Shown: positions 41,877-50,903, numbered from the stretch's first letter. The stretch is DNA of 64,000 bases from Aquimonas voraii (GCF_900101825.1 NZ_FNAG01000005.1:62001-126000), one strand, 5' to 3'. Made by a program: numbers and translations. Notes: generated from the letters alone by a model not told the origin.

Positions 41877-44612
41877 TCAGTGCGCCTCGTCCCAGTTGTC
41901 GCCCACGCCGGCCTCGACGATCAGCGGCACCCGCAGCTCCGCCGCGGCCTGCATGCGCCGCTTGGCTTCGGCGACCAGGGTGTCGACAAAGTCCTCGCGG
42001 CATTCGAAGACCAGTTCGTCGTGCACCTGCAGGACCATGCGTGCGCGGCCGTCCTGCCCGCCCAGCCAGTCGTGCAGGTCGAGCATGGCGCGCTTGATGA
42101 TGTCGGCGGCGCTGCCCTGCATCGGCGCGTTGACGGCGGCGCGCTCCGCACCCGCGCGCAGGCCCTGCTGGCGGGCGTGGATGTCGTTCAAGTACAGACG
42201 CCGGCCGAACACGGTCTCGACATAGCCGTGCTCGCGCGCCTGCTGGCGCACCCGCTCCATGTAGCCCTGCACGCCAGGATAGCGGGCGAAGTAGAGCGCG
42301 ATGTAGTCCTGGGCCTCGCCACGGTCGATGCCGAGCTGCTTGGCCAGACCAAACGCGCTCATGCCGTACATCAGGCCGAAGTTGATCGCCTTCGCCGCGC
42401 GACGCTGGTCGGGGCCGACATCCTCAAGCGGCACGCCGAACACTTCGGCGGCGGTGGCGCGATGCACGTCCTGGCCGCCGGCAAAGGCCGACAGCAGGCC
42501 GGGGTCCTCGGAGAGGTGCGCCATGATCCGCAGTTCGATCTGCGAGTAGTCGCAGGCGACCAGCTTGTGGCCCTTGGGCGCAATGAAGGCGCGGCGGATG
42601 CGGCGGCCGTCCTCGGTGCGGATCGGAATGTTCTGCAGGTTCGGGTCCGACGAGGACAAGCGCCCCGTCGCCGCGCCGGTTTGATGGAAGCTGGTGTGCA
42701 CGCGCCCCGTCGCCGGATGGATCGCCTCCGGCAGCTTGTCAGTGTAGGTGCCACGCAGCTTGGCCAAGCCGCGATATTCGAGGATCAGCTTCGGCAGCTC
42801 GTGGCGATCCGCAATGGCTTCCAGCGCTTCCTCGTTGGTGCTGGGCGCGCCGCCCGGCGTCTTCACCAGCGCTGGCAGGCCGATCTCGTCGAACAGCAGG
42901 GCGCCGAGCTGCTTGGGCGAGTCGAAGTTGAAGCTGCGCCCGGCCAGCTCGAAGCCGCGCTTCTGCAGCTCCAGCATGCGGCGGCCGAGGTCCTGACTCT
43001 GCCGGCGCAGCTCGTCGGCATCGACCAGCACGCCGGCGGCTTCCATATCGGCCAGCACCTGCACCAGCGGCAGCTCGATCTCGCGATAGACCCGGGCCAG
43101 CGTCGGCTCGGCCTCAAGCCGGGGCCACAGGGTCTGATGCAGGCGCAGGGTGATGTCGGCGTCCTCGGCCGAGTAGTCGCGCGCGACCTCGAGGTCGACC
43201 TCGGCGAAGGAGATCTGCTTGGCCCCCTTGCCGGCGACTTCCGAGTAGGCGATCGGCGTGTAGCCCAGGTAGTTCTTGGCCAGCGAATCCATGTCGTGGC
43301 GGCTGGCGGTGGAGTTCAGCACGAAGCTCTCCAGCATGCTGTCGTGCGCCAGCCCGCGCAGCAGGACGCCGTGCTCGCGCAGCACGTGGAGGTCGTACTT
43401 GGCGTTCTGCGCGAGCTTGGGCTTGGACGCGTCTTCCAGCACGGGCTTGAGTTTCTCGAGCACCGCGGCGCGATCCAGTTGTGCAGGCGCACCCGGGTAG
43501 ACGTGGGCCACCGGGATATAGGCGCCTTCGCCCGTGCGGGTCGAAAACGCGAGGCCCACCAGCTCGGCGCGCAGCGCATCCAGGCTGGTCGTCTCTGTAT
43601 CGAAGCAGATCAGATCCGCGGCTTCGAGCTCGCGGATCAGTGCGTCGAGATCGTCTTCGCTCAGGATCAACCGGTAGCTGCCGCGCGTCTGTGCCGGCAG
43701 GTTCGCGGCGGGCGCGGCGGTGGCGACGTTGGAACCCGCGCCCGCCGGCTTCGAAGGACTGCCGCCGTTGCCGGTCTCCAGATCGCGCAGCGCCGCATTG
43801 AAGCCATAGCGCGCATACAGTGCTTTGAGCGCCTCGACATCGCGCGGGCGCAGGGTGAGATCGGTCGGGCCACGATCCAGTTCGACGTCGGTCTTGATCG
43901 TCGTGAGCTGGCGATTCAGCGGCAGTCGCGGCAGGGCCGCACGCAGGTTCTCGCCGATCTTGCCGCCCATCTTCGCAGCAGCCTCGATCACGCCGTCCAG
44001 GCTGCCGTACTCGCCCAGCCACTTGGCCGCCGTTTTCGGGCCGCATTTGTCGACGCCGGGGATGTTGTCGACGCTGTCGCCCATCAGCGCCAGGTAGTCG
44101 ATGATCTGCTCGGGGCGCACGCCGAACTTCTCGACCACCCCGGCCTCGTCCAGTCGCGAGCCGCTCATGGTGTTGACCAGGGTGATGCCCGGCCGTACCA
44201 GCTGGGCGAAGTCCTTGTCCGAGGTCGAGACTTCGACCTCGATGCCTTCGGCGGCGGCGCGCGTCGCCAGGGTGCCAATCACGTCATCGGCCTCGACGCC
44301 GGACACGCGCAGGATCGGAAAGCCCAGCGCCTCGACGATCGCCATCATCGGTTCGATCTGCGCGCGCAGATCGTCGGGCATGGCCTCGCGGTTGGCCTTG
44401 TACTCGGGGTAGAGCGCGTCGCGGAAGGTCGGCCCGGAGGCGTCCATCACGAAGGCCGCATAGGTCGGCCCTTCCTTCAGCGTGGCGCGCAGCATGTTGA
44501 CCACCCCGAACAGCGCGCCGGTGGGCTCGCCGGCCGCGTTCGACAGCGGCGGCAGGGCGTGGAAGGCGCGATAGAGGTAGCTGGAACCGTCGATCAGGAT
44601 GAGCTTGTCCAT
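41877..44612 (-). CDS. polA: DNA polymerase I
   Basis: The 911-residue protein has the three standard parts. The 5'-3' exonuclease/flap domain (1-290) has DGSSYLYRAFHAL, GVEADDVIGTLA and SDKDFAQLV. The 3'-5' exonuclease domain (about 325-510) has FDTETTSLD, so the metal-binding acids are kept and proofreading is likely. The polymerase domain (about 535-911) has motif A DYSQIELR, the O-helix RRAAKAINFGLMYG and motif C QVHDELVFE. It fills gaps in repair and removes RNA primers. Length is normal (E. coli PolA 928). It is followed on the same strand by two small RNA genes. Confidence 0.97.
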   Translation of the reverse strand: MDKLILIDGSSYLYRAFHALPPLSNAAGEPTGALFGVVNMLRATLKEGPTYAAFVMDASGPTFRDALYPEYKANREAMPDDLRAQIEPMMAIVEALGFPILRVSGVEADDVIGTLATRAAAEGIEVEVSTSDKDFAQLVRPGITLVNTMSGSRLDEAGVVEKFGVRPEQIIDYLALMGDSVDNIPGVDKCGPKTAAKWLGEYGSLDGVIEAAAKMGGKIGENLRAALPRLPLNRQLTTIKTDVELDRGPTDLTLRPRDVEALKALYARYGFNAALRDLETGNGGSPSKPAGAGSNVATAAPAANLPAQTRGSYRLILSEDDLDALIRELEAADLICFDTETTSLDALRAELVGLAFSTRTGEGAYIPVAHVYPGAPAQLDRAAVLEKLKPVLEDASKPKLAQNAKYDLHVLREHGVLLRGLAHDSMLESFVLNSTASRHDMDSLAKNYLGYTPIAYSEVAGKGAKQISFAEVDLEVARDYSAEDADITLRLHQTLWPRLEAEPTLARVYREIELPLVQVLADMEAAGVLVDADELRRQSQDLGRRMLELQKRGFELAGRSFNFDSPKQLGALLFDEIGLPALVKTPGGAPSTNEEALEAIADRHELPKLILEYRGLAKLRGTYTDKLPEAIHPATGRVHTSFHQTGAATGRLSSSDPNLQNIPIRTEDGRRIRRAFIAPKGHKLVACDYSQIELRIMAHLSEDPGLLSAFAGGQDVHRATAAEVFGVPLEDVGPDQRRAAKAINFGLMYGMSAFGLAKQLGIDRGEAQDYIALYFARYPGVQGYMERVRQQAREHGYVETVFGRRLYLNDIHARQQGLRAGAERAAVNAPMQGSAADIIKRAMLDLHDWLGGQDGRARMVLQVHDELVFECREDFVDTLVAEAKRRMQAAAELRVPLIVEAGVGDNWDEAH

Positions 44613-44694
44613 GCGCGGCAGTGTAGTCGCCCGCGCTATGCCTCGCCCCTGTCGGTGGCTATGCTCAAGGCTTCAACCACGGAGGCCCGCCCTC

Positions 44695-45057
44695 ATGCGT
44701 TCGACCCCACGCGTCCTGTCCGTTCTGCTGATCGCCGCGCTGTCCGCCCCGCTCGCCTGGGCCCAGACCGGCACGCCTGCGGAAACGCCGCCCGCCGAGG
44801 AGGCGCCGATCCCGCCCAAGCTGCCCAACCTGCCCAGCGAAGACTCCGCGCCCACCGTGAACATCCGCCGCGACGAGAAGACCGGCGATGTGATCGAGGA
44901 GTACCGCACCAACGGCCGCCTGCAGATGGTCAAGGTGACGCCGCAGCGCGGCAAGCCCTACCAGATCATCGACACCAACGGCGACGGCAAGCTGGATTCG
45001 CACGACTACGAAGGCAATGTGCGGCCGGTCTACTGGACCCTGTTCGAGTGGAATTGA
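44695..45057 (+). CDS. DUF2782 family periplasmic protein
   Basis: The 120-residue product begins with a signal peptide (MRSTPRVLSVLLIAALSAPLAWAQ). The mature part has a proline-rich linker and the DUF2782 core: VNIRRDEKTGDVIEEYRTNGR, MVKVTPQRGKPYQIIDTNGDG and a tryptophan-containing end (YWTLFEWN). GGAGG lies nine bases before the ATG. The family is widespread beside polA in gammaproteobacteria, and its function is unknown. It is divergent from polA by 82 bases. The basic, repeated charged motifs suggest a surface that binds a partner, but nothing more can be said. Confidence 0.85.
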   Translation: MRSTPRVLSVLLIAALSAPLAWAQTGTPAETPPAEEAPIPPKLPNLPSEDSAPTVNIRRDEKTGDVIEEYRTNGRLQMVKVTPQRGKPYQIIDTNGDGKLDSHDYEGNVRPVYWTLFEWN

Positions 45058-45077
45058 GCGGCGCACGCAACCCATAG

Positions 45078-45246
45078 GGCGGGGCCTGGCCCACCATGGC
45101 CTCCACGGCTTGCCGCTCCATCAGGGATGCAGGCCCAAGAAGAGGCGCCACGGCTCCGGCCGCCGCCCGCCCCGCCTTGAACTCCAGGGGCGCGATCGGG
45201 TGGAAAGACTTCGCAGATCTTGAGCTCTGGTGGGCCAGGGCCCACC
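45078..45246. repeat. Pair of REP-like palindromes in inverted orientation
   Basis: GGCGGGGCCTGGCCCACC (45078-45095, preceded by CATAG) and GGTGGGCCAGGGCCCACC (45229-45246, followed by CTATGGG) face each other across 133 bases. The pair resembles a BIME-like unit. It lies between the DUF2782 and TRAP genes (gap 45058-45344); no gene is inside. Confidence 0.75.
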
Positions 45247-45344
45247 CTATGGGCCTGTTCCGCGTCTGAACCGTCTGCATCGACCGGTGCCGGCCAGCCT
45301 CCGATGCATTTCGTTCCACCACTCTGTCCGCTGAATCCGCGCCC

Positions 45345-45953
45345 ATGATCGATGCCCTGCACGCCTTCGGTCTCGCGGCCGCCGACCTCCGTCTGCTCGG
45401 GATTGCGCTGCCGCTCTGGCTGCTCGCCGTGCTCGGCCTGCTGCTGGTGGCCATGCCACAGGCGCTCGATACCCTGCAGCGCTGGCTCGGTGCCGCGCTG
45501 ACTGCATTGACACCGCTGGTGGTGCTGCTGTGCTTCGGCCTGGTGGCCGCGCGCTACGGTTTCGGCAAGGGTTCGGTGGCGGTGCAGGAGGCCATGCTCT
45601 GGCTGCACGCCTGCGTGTTCATGCTGGGGATGGCCTGGGCGCTCCGGCATGAGCGCCATGTGCGGGTGGACGTGCTGCATGCGCGCCTGTCCCCGCGTTC
45701 GCGGGCATGGATCGAGGCCGGCGGTCACCTGGTGCTGCTGCTTCCCTTCGCCCTGTTCCTGGTGTGGGTCAGCCTCGACTACGTGGCGGCCAGCTGGCTG
45801 GTCCGAGAGTCCTCCCGCGAGCCGGGTGGCTTGCCCGCTCTGTTCCTGCTGAAGAGTCTGATTCCGCTCAGCGCCTGGCTGCTGGCCGTGCAGTCGCTGG
45901 CCCTGTTCCTGCAGCGGTTGCGCGCGGCGCTGAGCACCGGAGCTCCAGCATGA
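45345..45953 (+). CDS. TRAP transporter small permease (DctQ-like)
   Basis: The 202-residue protein has four main hydrophobic helices (about residues 18-42, 55-72, 82-98 and 124-146) plus a C-terminal one, the layout of TRAP small subunits. The block AMLWLHACVFMLGMAWALRHERHVRVDVLHARLSPRSR resembles the conserved DctQ centre in which a basic VRVDVL motif follows the second helix. It works with the large permease in the inner membrane to import an organic acid using the sodium or proton gradient. Its stop overlaps the large-subunit start (ATGA). No DctP-type binding protein is adjacent. Confidence 0.88.
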   Translation: MIDALHAFGLAAADLRLLGIALPLWLLAVLGLLLVAMPQALDTLQRWLGAALTALTPLVVLLCFGLVAARYGFGKGSVAVQEAMLWLHACVFMLGMAWALRHERHVRVDVLHARLSPRSRAWIEAGGHLVLLLPFALFLVWVSLDYVAASWLVRESSREPGGLPALFLLKSLIPLSAWLLAVQSLALFLQRLRAALSTGAPA

Positions 45954-47329
45954 GTGCGCTGATGGTGGTGCTGCTGGTGCTGGGCCTGTGCCTGGGCCTG
46001 ATGCTCGGCTTTCCGGTGGCCTTCACCCTGGGCGGCGTGGCCTTGCTGTTTGCCGGCCTCGGCATCGCCCTGGGCGTGTTCGATGCCGCCTTCCTCGAAG
46101 CCTTTCCCAACCGCGTGTTCGGGATCATGGGCAACGAGACCCTGCTGGCCGTGCCCCTGTTCGTGTTCATGGGGGTCATGCTGCAGCGCTCGAAGATGGC
46201 CGAGGACCTGCTGGAAACCGTGGCCGCACAGTTTGGCCGGGCGAGCGGCGGGCTGGTGTTCGCCGTGCTGGTGGTGGGCGCACTGCTGGCGGCGTCGACC
46301 GGCATCGTCGGCGCCACGGTGGTGACGCTGGGTCTGATCGCGCTGCCGACCATGCTGCGCCACGGCTATTGCCCCAGGCTGGCCTCGGGCGCGGTCTGCG
46401 CGTCCGGCACCTTGGGCCAGATCATTCCGCCCTCGGTGGTGCTGGTGCTGCTTGGCGACCAGCTGGGCTCGGCCTATCAGCAGGCGCAGCTGAAGCTCGG
46501 CAACTTCGCGCCGCAGACGGTTTCCGTCGGAGATCTGTTTGCCGGCGCGATCCTGCCGGGTGTGCTTCTGGTCGGGCTCTACCTTGCCTACGCGGCCTGG
46601 GTGGCCTGGCGCCAGCCGCATCGCGCACCGGCGCTGGACCCCGCTGCCCTGCCACAGCGCGGTCCCGTGCAGCTGCTGCTGGCGGTGATCCCGCCCCTGC
46701 TGCTGATCGTCTGCGTGTTGGGCTCGATCCTGTTCGGCTTTGCGACGCCCACCGAGGCCGCGGGTGTCGGCGCGGTCGGCGCCAGCCTGCTGGCGCTGGC
46801 ACGCGGCCAACTCGACCTGGACTGCCTGCGCCATGTCTCGCGCGAGACGGTGATGATCACCGCCATGGTGTTCGCCATCCTGGTCGGCGCCGCCCTGTTT
46901 GCGCTCGTGTTCCGCGGCTTCGGCGGCGATGACCTGGTGCACGACCTGCTCACCGGCCTTCCCGGCGGCAAGTGGGGTGCGATTGTCGCGGTGATGCTGC
47001 TGATGTTCCTGCTCGGTTTCGTGCTCGACTTCATTGAGATCGTGTTCGTGGTGGTGCCGATCGTCGCTCCGGTCCTCTTCCTGCTCGGCGTCGATCCGGT
47101 CTGGCTGGGCGTGATGATGGCCATCAATCTGCAGACCAGCTTCCTGACGCCGCCCTTCGGCTTCGCCCTGTTCTACCTGCGTGGCGCCGTGCGCGAAGGC
47201 CTGGCCACGCCCGAGCTCTACCGCGGCGTGCTGCCCTTCATCGGCCTGCAGTTGCTGATGCTGCTTGTGCTGGCGCTGTGGCCGGAGCTTGCGACCTGGT
47301 TGCCGACTGTGCTGGCCGCCGGCGGCTGA
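45950..47329 (+). CDS. TRAP transporter large permease (DctM-like)
   Basis: The 459-residue protein has about 12 membrane helices and the DctM pattern: GFPVAFTLGGVALLF, NETLLAVPLFVFMGVMLQRSKMAEDLL, the scoop-loop-like GIVGATVVTLGLIALPTMLRHGY, GTLGQIIPPSVVLVLLGDQ and the second-half motif FILGFVLDF-type (LLGFVLDFIEIVFVVVPI). DctM is the transport subunit, forming the substrate and ion sites. It is coupled to DctQ by an ATGA overlap. A long loop (about residues 170-200, QQAQLKLGNFAPQTVSVGD) is typical of the branch that transports larger or unusual substrates. The missing binding-protein gene may lie elsewhere. Confidence 0.9.
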   Translation: MSALMVVLLVLGLCLGLMLGFPVAFTLGGVALLFAGLGIALGVFDAAFLEAFPNRVFGIMGNETLLAVPLFVFMGVMLQRSKMAEDLLETVAAQFGRASGGLVFAVLVVGALLAASTGIVGATVVTLGLIALPTMLRHGYCPRLASGAVCASGTLGQIIPPSVVLVLLGDQLGSAYQQAQLKLGNFAPQTVSVGDLFAGAILPGVLLVGLYLAYAAWVAWRQPHRAPALDPAALPQRGPVQLLLAVIPPLLLIVCVLGSILFGFATPTEAAGVGAVGASLLALARGQLDLDCLRHVSRETVMITAMVFAILVGAALFALVFRGFGGDDLVHDLLTGLPGGKWGAIVAVMLLMFLLGFVLDFIEIVFVVVPIVAPVLFLLGVDPVWLGVMMAINLQTSFLTPPFGFALFYLRGAVREGLATPELYRGVLPFIGLQLLMLLVLALWPELATWLPTVLAAGG

Positions 47330-47387
47330 GGCGAGGCCCAACCCGGTGCTTCGGGCCTACGGCCGCACTCGACGCCCTCGCGCTTGT

Positions 47388-47948
47388 TCAGGCGCGTCCA
47401 CTCTCGCCGATCAGGATGCAGGACTCGAAATCCCGAGGCGTCCGCGCCGCGAGGCTCAGGGCATGCCGTTCCAAAGGGTCGAGCCCGCGCCATTCGCCCG
47501 ACAGCGCGCGGAGTTCAACCAGCACCCGGACCAGCCGCGCGAACTGCTCGGCGATGCCGGCGTAGAGTTCGGCGGCAGCGCGGCGCGCCTCCTCGGCGAG
47601 TTGCCTGAAAGCGCCCTGGCCGAGCTCGATGTAATAGCGCTGGCTGACGCGTCGGCGTTGCGCCAGCTCCGGGTAGAGCCCGGCGATCAGCAGGCAGCGC
47701 TCGCCGACCTCCTGCAGGGCCAGGCTGCGCTGGGCGCTGCCCGCGGTGCGCAGCGCTTCGAGATAGACCAGGCCCATGGCTGGTTCGGCCAGCCCCGTGC
47801 TGCCGAGATGGCGCATCAGGGTGAACACCAGCCAGCTCTCGCTGTTCTCGTCGAGCTGCGCTCCGCAGCGCTGCTCGCCCTCGCGCACCAGGTCATGCCA
47901 AAGCGCGGTGGCGCTGCCCGCAGTGACAATCTCATCGCTGCCGTGCAT
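47388..47948 (-). CDS. Hypothetical protein, conserved in xanthomonads
   Basis: The 186-residue protein is largely alpha-helical and has no signal or membrane segment. It opens MHGSDEIVTAGSATALWHDLVREGEQRC and has blocks ESWLVFTLMRHLG and VGERCLLIAGLYPELAQRRRVSQRYY that I recall in uncharacterised Xanthomonadaceae proteins. The start at 47946-47948 follows from that similarity; the longer frame upstream is unlikely. It is convergent with the TRAP genes and divergent from ampE. I do not recognise a function. Confidence 0.7.
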   Translation of the reverse strand: MHGSDEIVTAGSATALWHDLVREGEQRCGAQLDENSESWLVFTLMRHLGSTGLAEPAMGLVYLEALRTAGSAQRSLALQEVGERCLLIAGLYPELAQRRRVSQRYYIELGQGAFRQLAEEARRAAAELYAGIAEQFARLVRVLVELRALSGEWRGLDPLERHALSLAARTPRDFESCILIGESGRA

Positions 47949-48163
47949 GTGCGAACTCCCTGCCGTATGTCCACGAAGAGAGATAAGCAAAGCCTGCGCC
48001 GCAGTCACGCCAGCACTCGCTTTCGCTGGCTGCCAACAGTCGCCCACTGCACGCCTGCGTAGGGTTGCGGCGACTTGCGAGGCGTCCGCTTTTGCACCAC
48101 GCTCCTCGTGCCCTGATCCGCCGCGTCGGCCTGTGCCGCGCACTCAACCGAGGAATCCGAACG

Positions 48164-49108
48164 ATGTCTGCTGCGCTGGTTGCCGTGGTGCTTTCGCTGG
48201 TGCTGGACCATCTGGCCCCGGCCGCGCAGCGTCTGCGGCAGCACGATCGCGTGGCCGCCCTGCTGCGTGACGCCCTGGAGGGGCTGGGTCGTCAGTCCGG
48301 CCTGTCGAGCCCCTGGGGCTGGGTGCTGGTCCTGGCCCTGCCGCTGCTGGTGCTGGCCGGCCTGCAGTGGTGGCTGTCGCTGTGGCTGTACGGCCTGCCG
48401 GGATTCCTGCTGCAGCTGGCCGTGCTGTTCCTGTGCTGGGGCCCGCGCGATCTGGATCTGGATGTCGAAGCTTTGGCCTCGGCGCCCGATGCCGACGCGC
48501 GCCGCCAGGCCCTGGTCGATCTCAGCGAGGGCTGTGTCGACTGCGTGGCGTCGGGTACGCCGCTGGTGCACACCGTGTTCCGCCAGGGCCTGTCGCGCTG
48601 GTTCGGCGTGCTGTTCTGGTTCCTGCTCCTCGGCGCTTTCGGTGCACTGATGTACCGCCTCGCCCAGCTCGCCGCGCGCGAGCGCGATGCTGCGCCTGAA
48701 GGCCAGCGCGAGCCCCTGCGCCAGTTCGCCCTGCTGCTGGACTGGGCGCCGGCCCAGCTGATGTGTCTGGCGCTGGCGCTGGCCGCGCATTTCGACGCGG
48801 TGCTGGCTGCCTGGCGCGACTGGCATGCCGGTCGCGGCCAGGGCTGGTTCGTGCTGGATCTGGGCTTTCTGGATGCCGCTGCCCGGGCCAGCGTGCGCGA
48901 GGAGCTGATCGAGGACGCTCTCGACGAAGGCCTGCCGCCGCCCAGTGAGGTCGAGCTCGCGGGTGACGAGGCCAGCCTCGTCGGTACCGCCGCCATTCCA
49001 GCGGGTGCCCTGCGCGAGCTGCGCGACGCCATGAGTCTCGTCTGGCGCGTGCTGCTGGTCTGGCTCAGCGTGCTGGCGCTGTTCGTTCTGGCGGGTTACG
49101 TGGGCTGA
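48164..49108 (+). CDS. ampE: AmpE-like regulatory membrane protein
   Basis: The 314-residue protein fits AmpE: MSAALVAVVLSLVLDHLAP at the start, a hydrophobic pair of helices (about residues 40-80), the block LVDLSEGCVDCVASGTPLVHTVFRQGLSRWFGVLFWFLLLG, DWAPAQLMCLALALA, and a final helix (VLLVWLSVLALFVLAGYVG). AmpE proteins act in the inner membrane with AmpD in control of beta-lactamase induction, although no ampD, ampG or beta-lactamase gene is in the window. GAGGAA lies eight bases before the ATG at 48164. Its last 13 bases overlap the end of a small minus-strand gene. Confidence 0.8.
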   Translation: MSAALVAVVLSLVLDHLAPAAQRLRQHDRVAALLRDALEGLGRQSGLSSPWGWVLVLALPLLVLAGLQWWLSLWLYGLPGFLLQLAVLFLCWGPRDLDLDVEALASAPDADARRQALVDLSEGCVDCVASGTPLVHTVFRQGLSRWFGVLFWFLLLGAFGALMYRLAQLAARERDAAPEGQREPLRQFALLLDWAPAQLMCLALALAAHFDAVLAAWRDWHAGRGQGWFVLDLGFLDAAARASVREELIEDALDEGLPPPSEVELAGDEASLVGTAAIPAGALRELRDAMSLVWRVLLVWLSVLALFVLAGYVG

Positions 49109-49257
49109 TGGGGTTCTGCGGGCAGCAGCCGCAGCCAGAACCACAGCTCAAGCGCAGCACCGGCAGCCACCAGACCCCAGGCCGAGTGTTCAAAGCCGAA
49201 GCCATAGGCCGCAAGCGCTGCGATCGCGATCAGCGTAGTGATCCAGCGGCGTTTCAT
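49096..49257 (-). CDS. Small membrane protein (53 residues)
   Basis: The predicted product starts MKRRWITTLIAIAALAAYGFG and has two hydrophobic helices with a basic N-terminus. The codons LELWFWLRLLP near its end are consistent with a real small membrane protein. It follows the ribbon-helix-helix gene by 20 bases on the same strand and may be the third gene of the SPFH unit. Its end overlaps the 3' end of ampE. No family was recognised. Confidence 0.55.
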   Translation of the reverse strand: MKRRWITTLIAIAALAAYGFGFEHSAWGLVAAGAALELWFWLRLLPAEPHQPT

Positions 49258-49277
49258 GACGGTGTCTGCCCCGGGCC

Positions 49278-49466
49278 TCATTCGTCCGTGTCGGTGATCG
49301 GCGGCGCCGGCGGCGCCGCCTTCAGACGGCCGCTGCGACGCAGGGCGTCGCGCAGCACGTATTCGATCTGCGCGTTCAATGAGCGCAGCTCGTCATCCGC
49401 CCACAGCTGCATGGCCTCGAGCACCTCGGCACGGATCCGCAGCGGATAGGCTTTCTTCTCGCTCAT
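49278..49466 (-). CDS. Arc-like ribbon-helix-helix DNA-binding protein
   Basis: The 62-residue protein has the MetJ/Arc fold pattern: a short beta strand ([10 protein letters not shown]), helix A ([29 protein letters not shown]) and a disordered proline-rich tail. The conserved sequence [19 protein letters not shown] is typical of Arc-family repressors that accompany SPFH proteins. It starts six bases after the SPFH stop. It probably binds DNA as a dimer of dimers and represses its own operon; tandem GATATC sites before the SPFH gene are good candidates. It could be mistaken for a toxin-antitoxin antitoxin, but no toxin is beside it. Confidence 0.85.
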   Translation of the reverse strand: MSEKKAYPLRIRAEVLEAMQLWADDELRSLNAQIEYVLRDALRRSGRLKAAPPAPPITDTDE

Positions 49467-49472
49467 CGGCGC

Positions 49473-50330
49473 TCAGTACAGGCTGCCGGAGTTCAGCACC
49501 GGCTGCGGGCCGCGGTCGCCGCAGAGCACGACCAGCAGGTTGCTGACCATGGCCGCGCGGCGCTCGTCGTCGAGTTCCACGACCTTGCGCTCGGCCAGCT
49601 TGTCCAGCGCCATTTCGACCATGCTGACCGCGCCCTCGACGATGCGCGTGCGCGCGGCGATCACGGCATTGGCCTGCTGGCGCTGCAGCATGGCCTGGGC
49701 GATTTCGGGCGAGTAGGCGAGATGGCTGATGCGCGCCTCCAGCACCTCCACGCCGGCCTGCTCGAGCCGCGCCTGGATCTCCTCGGTCAGGTGCTTGGAC
49801 ACTTCCGCGGCATGGCTGCGCAGGGCGATGTCGCCGTCGTTGTGCGGCTCGTAGGGATAGCTGCTGGCCATCGCCCGCAGCGCCGACTCCGACTGGATGT
49901 GGACGAAGCTCTCGTAGTCATCGACGTTGAACACCGCCTCGGCGGAGTCGACCACCTTCCAGACGATGACCGAGGCGATCTCGATCGGGCTGCCTTCCAG
50001 TTCGTTGACCTTGAGCTTGCCGCTCTCGAAGTTGCGTACGCGCAGGGACACATGGCGTTTGGCGAAGAAGGGATTGTTCCAGCGCAGGCCGGTGTCCTTG
50101 ACCGTGCCGACGTAGCGGCCGAACAGGCTCAGCACCGCGGCCTGGTTGGGTTCGACCATGTACAGGCCGAGCAGGCAGAAGCCGAGCGTGGTGAAGCCGA
50201 GGCCCAGCACGATCAGGGCCGGGCCTGCGCGGACGCCGGCGATGAACAGCAGCACGAGGGCGATCATCCCGGCCAAGAGCGCCAGGGCGGTGGGAATACC
50301 GGGCAGTGAACCGAGCGGCTGTTCTTTCAT
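49473..50330 (-). CDS. SPFH/Band 7 domain membrane protein
   Basis: The 285-residue protein has two hydrophobic helices at the N-terminus (about residues 12-30 and 36-56) followed by an SPFH/prohibitin domain: [57 protein letters not shown], and the helical part [25 protein letters not shown]-like ([15 protein letters not shown]). SPFH proteins form large oligomers in membranes and are linked to microdomains, proteases and stress. It ends in [15 protein letters not shown] good ribosome site (AAGGAGG) lies before the ATG. The following two small genes appear co-transcribed. Confidence 0.9.
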   Translation of the reverse strand: MKEQPLGSLPGIPTALALLAGMIALVLLFIAGVRAGPALIVLGLGFTTLGFCLLGLYMVEPNQAAVLSLFGRYVGTVKDTGLRWNNPFFAKRHVSLRVRNFESGKLKVNELEGSPIEIASVIVWKVVDSAEAVFNVDDYESFVHIQSESALRAMASSYPYEPHNDGDIALRSHAAEVSKHLTEEIQARLEQAGVEVLEARISHLAYSPEIAQAMLQRQQANAVIAARTRIVEGAVSMVEMALDKLAERKVVELDDERRAAMVSNLLVVLCGDRGPQPVLNSGSLY

Positions 50331-50356
50331 GGCGTCCTCCTTGGGTGCGGGAGGAC

Positions 50357-50373
50357 GATATCAATGTGATATC
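50357..50373. promoter_or_regulatory. Tandem GATATC sites upstream of the SPFH unit, likely operator
   Basis: GATATC at 50357-50362 and again at 50368-50373 are 11 bases apart, one helical turn, within GATATCAATGTGATATC. This arrangement suits cooperative binding of ribbon-helix-helix dimers such as the Arc-like protein two genes downstream. The AT-rich block stands out in this GC-rich DNA. Confidence 0.55.
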
Positions 50374-50417
50374 AGTTCGCGCAAGCGGCGCGCGGGCGAA
50401 GCTCGACAGACCGAGGC

Positions 50418-50903
50418 TCAGGGGCGGCTGGGCTCGGCTTCGAGCGCGAACGCGATCCCGCCCTTGGCATTGACTGCGGCGCCACGCCCGGCGCCGGGCC
50501 GGGGAAGGTGCAGGAACAGCGGGTCTTCGCTGTCGGCCGACAGCGGCAGGGCGAAATACAGGCGATCGTCGATCACCGCGCCCTCGCTGCTGCCGTAGGC
50601 GCCGACCCATTCGCAGGCTTCGTCTTCGATCCGTGGACAGATCGCGGGGCCGGTCGACCATTGCACGCTGGCGGTCGGCGCGCCCACGCTGTGCCAAACC
50701 TCGATGTTCAAGGCCGTCGAAGCGCCCAGCGTGCGCAGTGCCGGATGCGCGCGCCGCAGCGTCCACTGCCCGTGCCAGACGCCGGGCGCCGTCTCGGTGG
50801 CGCGCTCTTCCGCGCTCTGCATGTCTTCAGCGGGCTCGAAGCCCAGGCAGCTGGCGCTGGCAACGAGGCCGAGCAGCAGGCCGGGGAAGGGGTGTGTTCG
50901 CAT
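50418..50903 (-). CDS. Secreted protein, possibly lipoprotein, of unknown function
   Basis: The 161-residue product starts MRTHPFPGLLLGLVASASCLGFEPAED. The hydrophobic core ends at a cysteine, but the residues before it (SAS) fit a lipobox poorly, so either a lipoprotein or a normal cleaved protein is possible. The rest is rich in beta strands (VWHGQWTLRRAHP, LNIEVWHSVG, DDRLYFALPLSADSEDPLFLHLP). No family was recognised. It lies 90 bases after the WD40-like gene on the same strand. A start upstream in the frame would add 31 residues without a signal peptide. Confidence 0.6.
   Translation of the reverse strand: MRTHPFPGLLLGLVASASCLGFEPAEDMQSAEERATETAPGVWHGQWTLRRAHPALRTLGASTALNIEVWHSVGAPTASVQWSTGPAICPRIEDEACEWVGAYGSSEGAVIDDRLYFALPLSADSEDPLFLHLPRPGAGRGAAVNAKGGIAFALEAEPSRP

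Noticed and set aside
49278-49466. Antitoxin of a toxin-antitoxin pair
   Set aside because: The ribbon-helix-helix protein is flanked by an SPFH gene and a small membrane protein; no toxin-like gene is adjacent.
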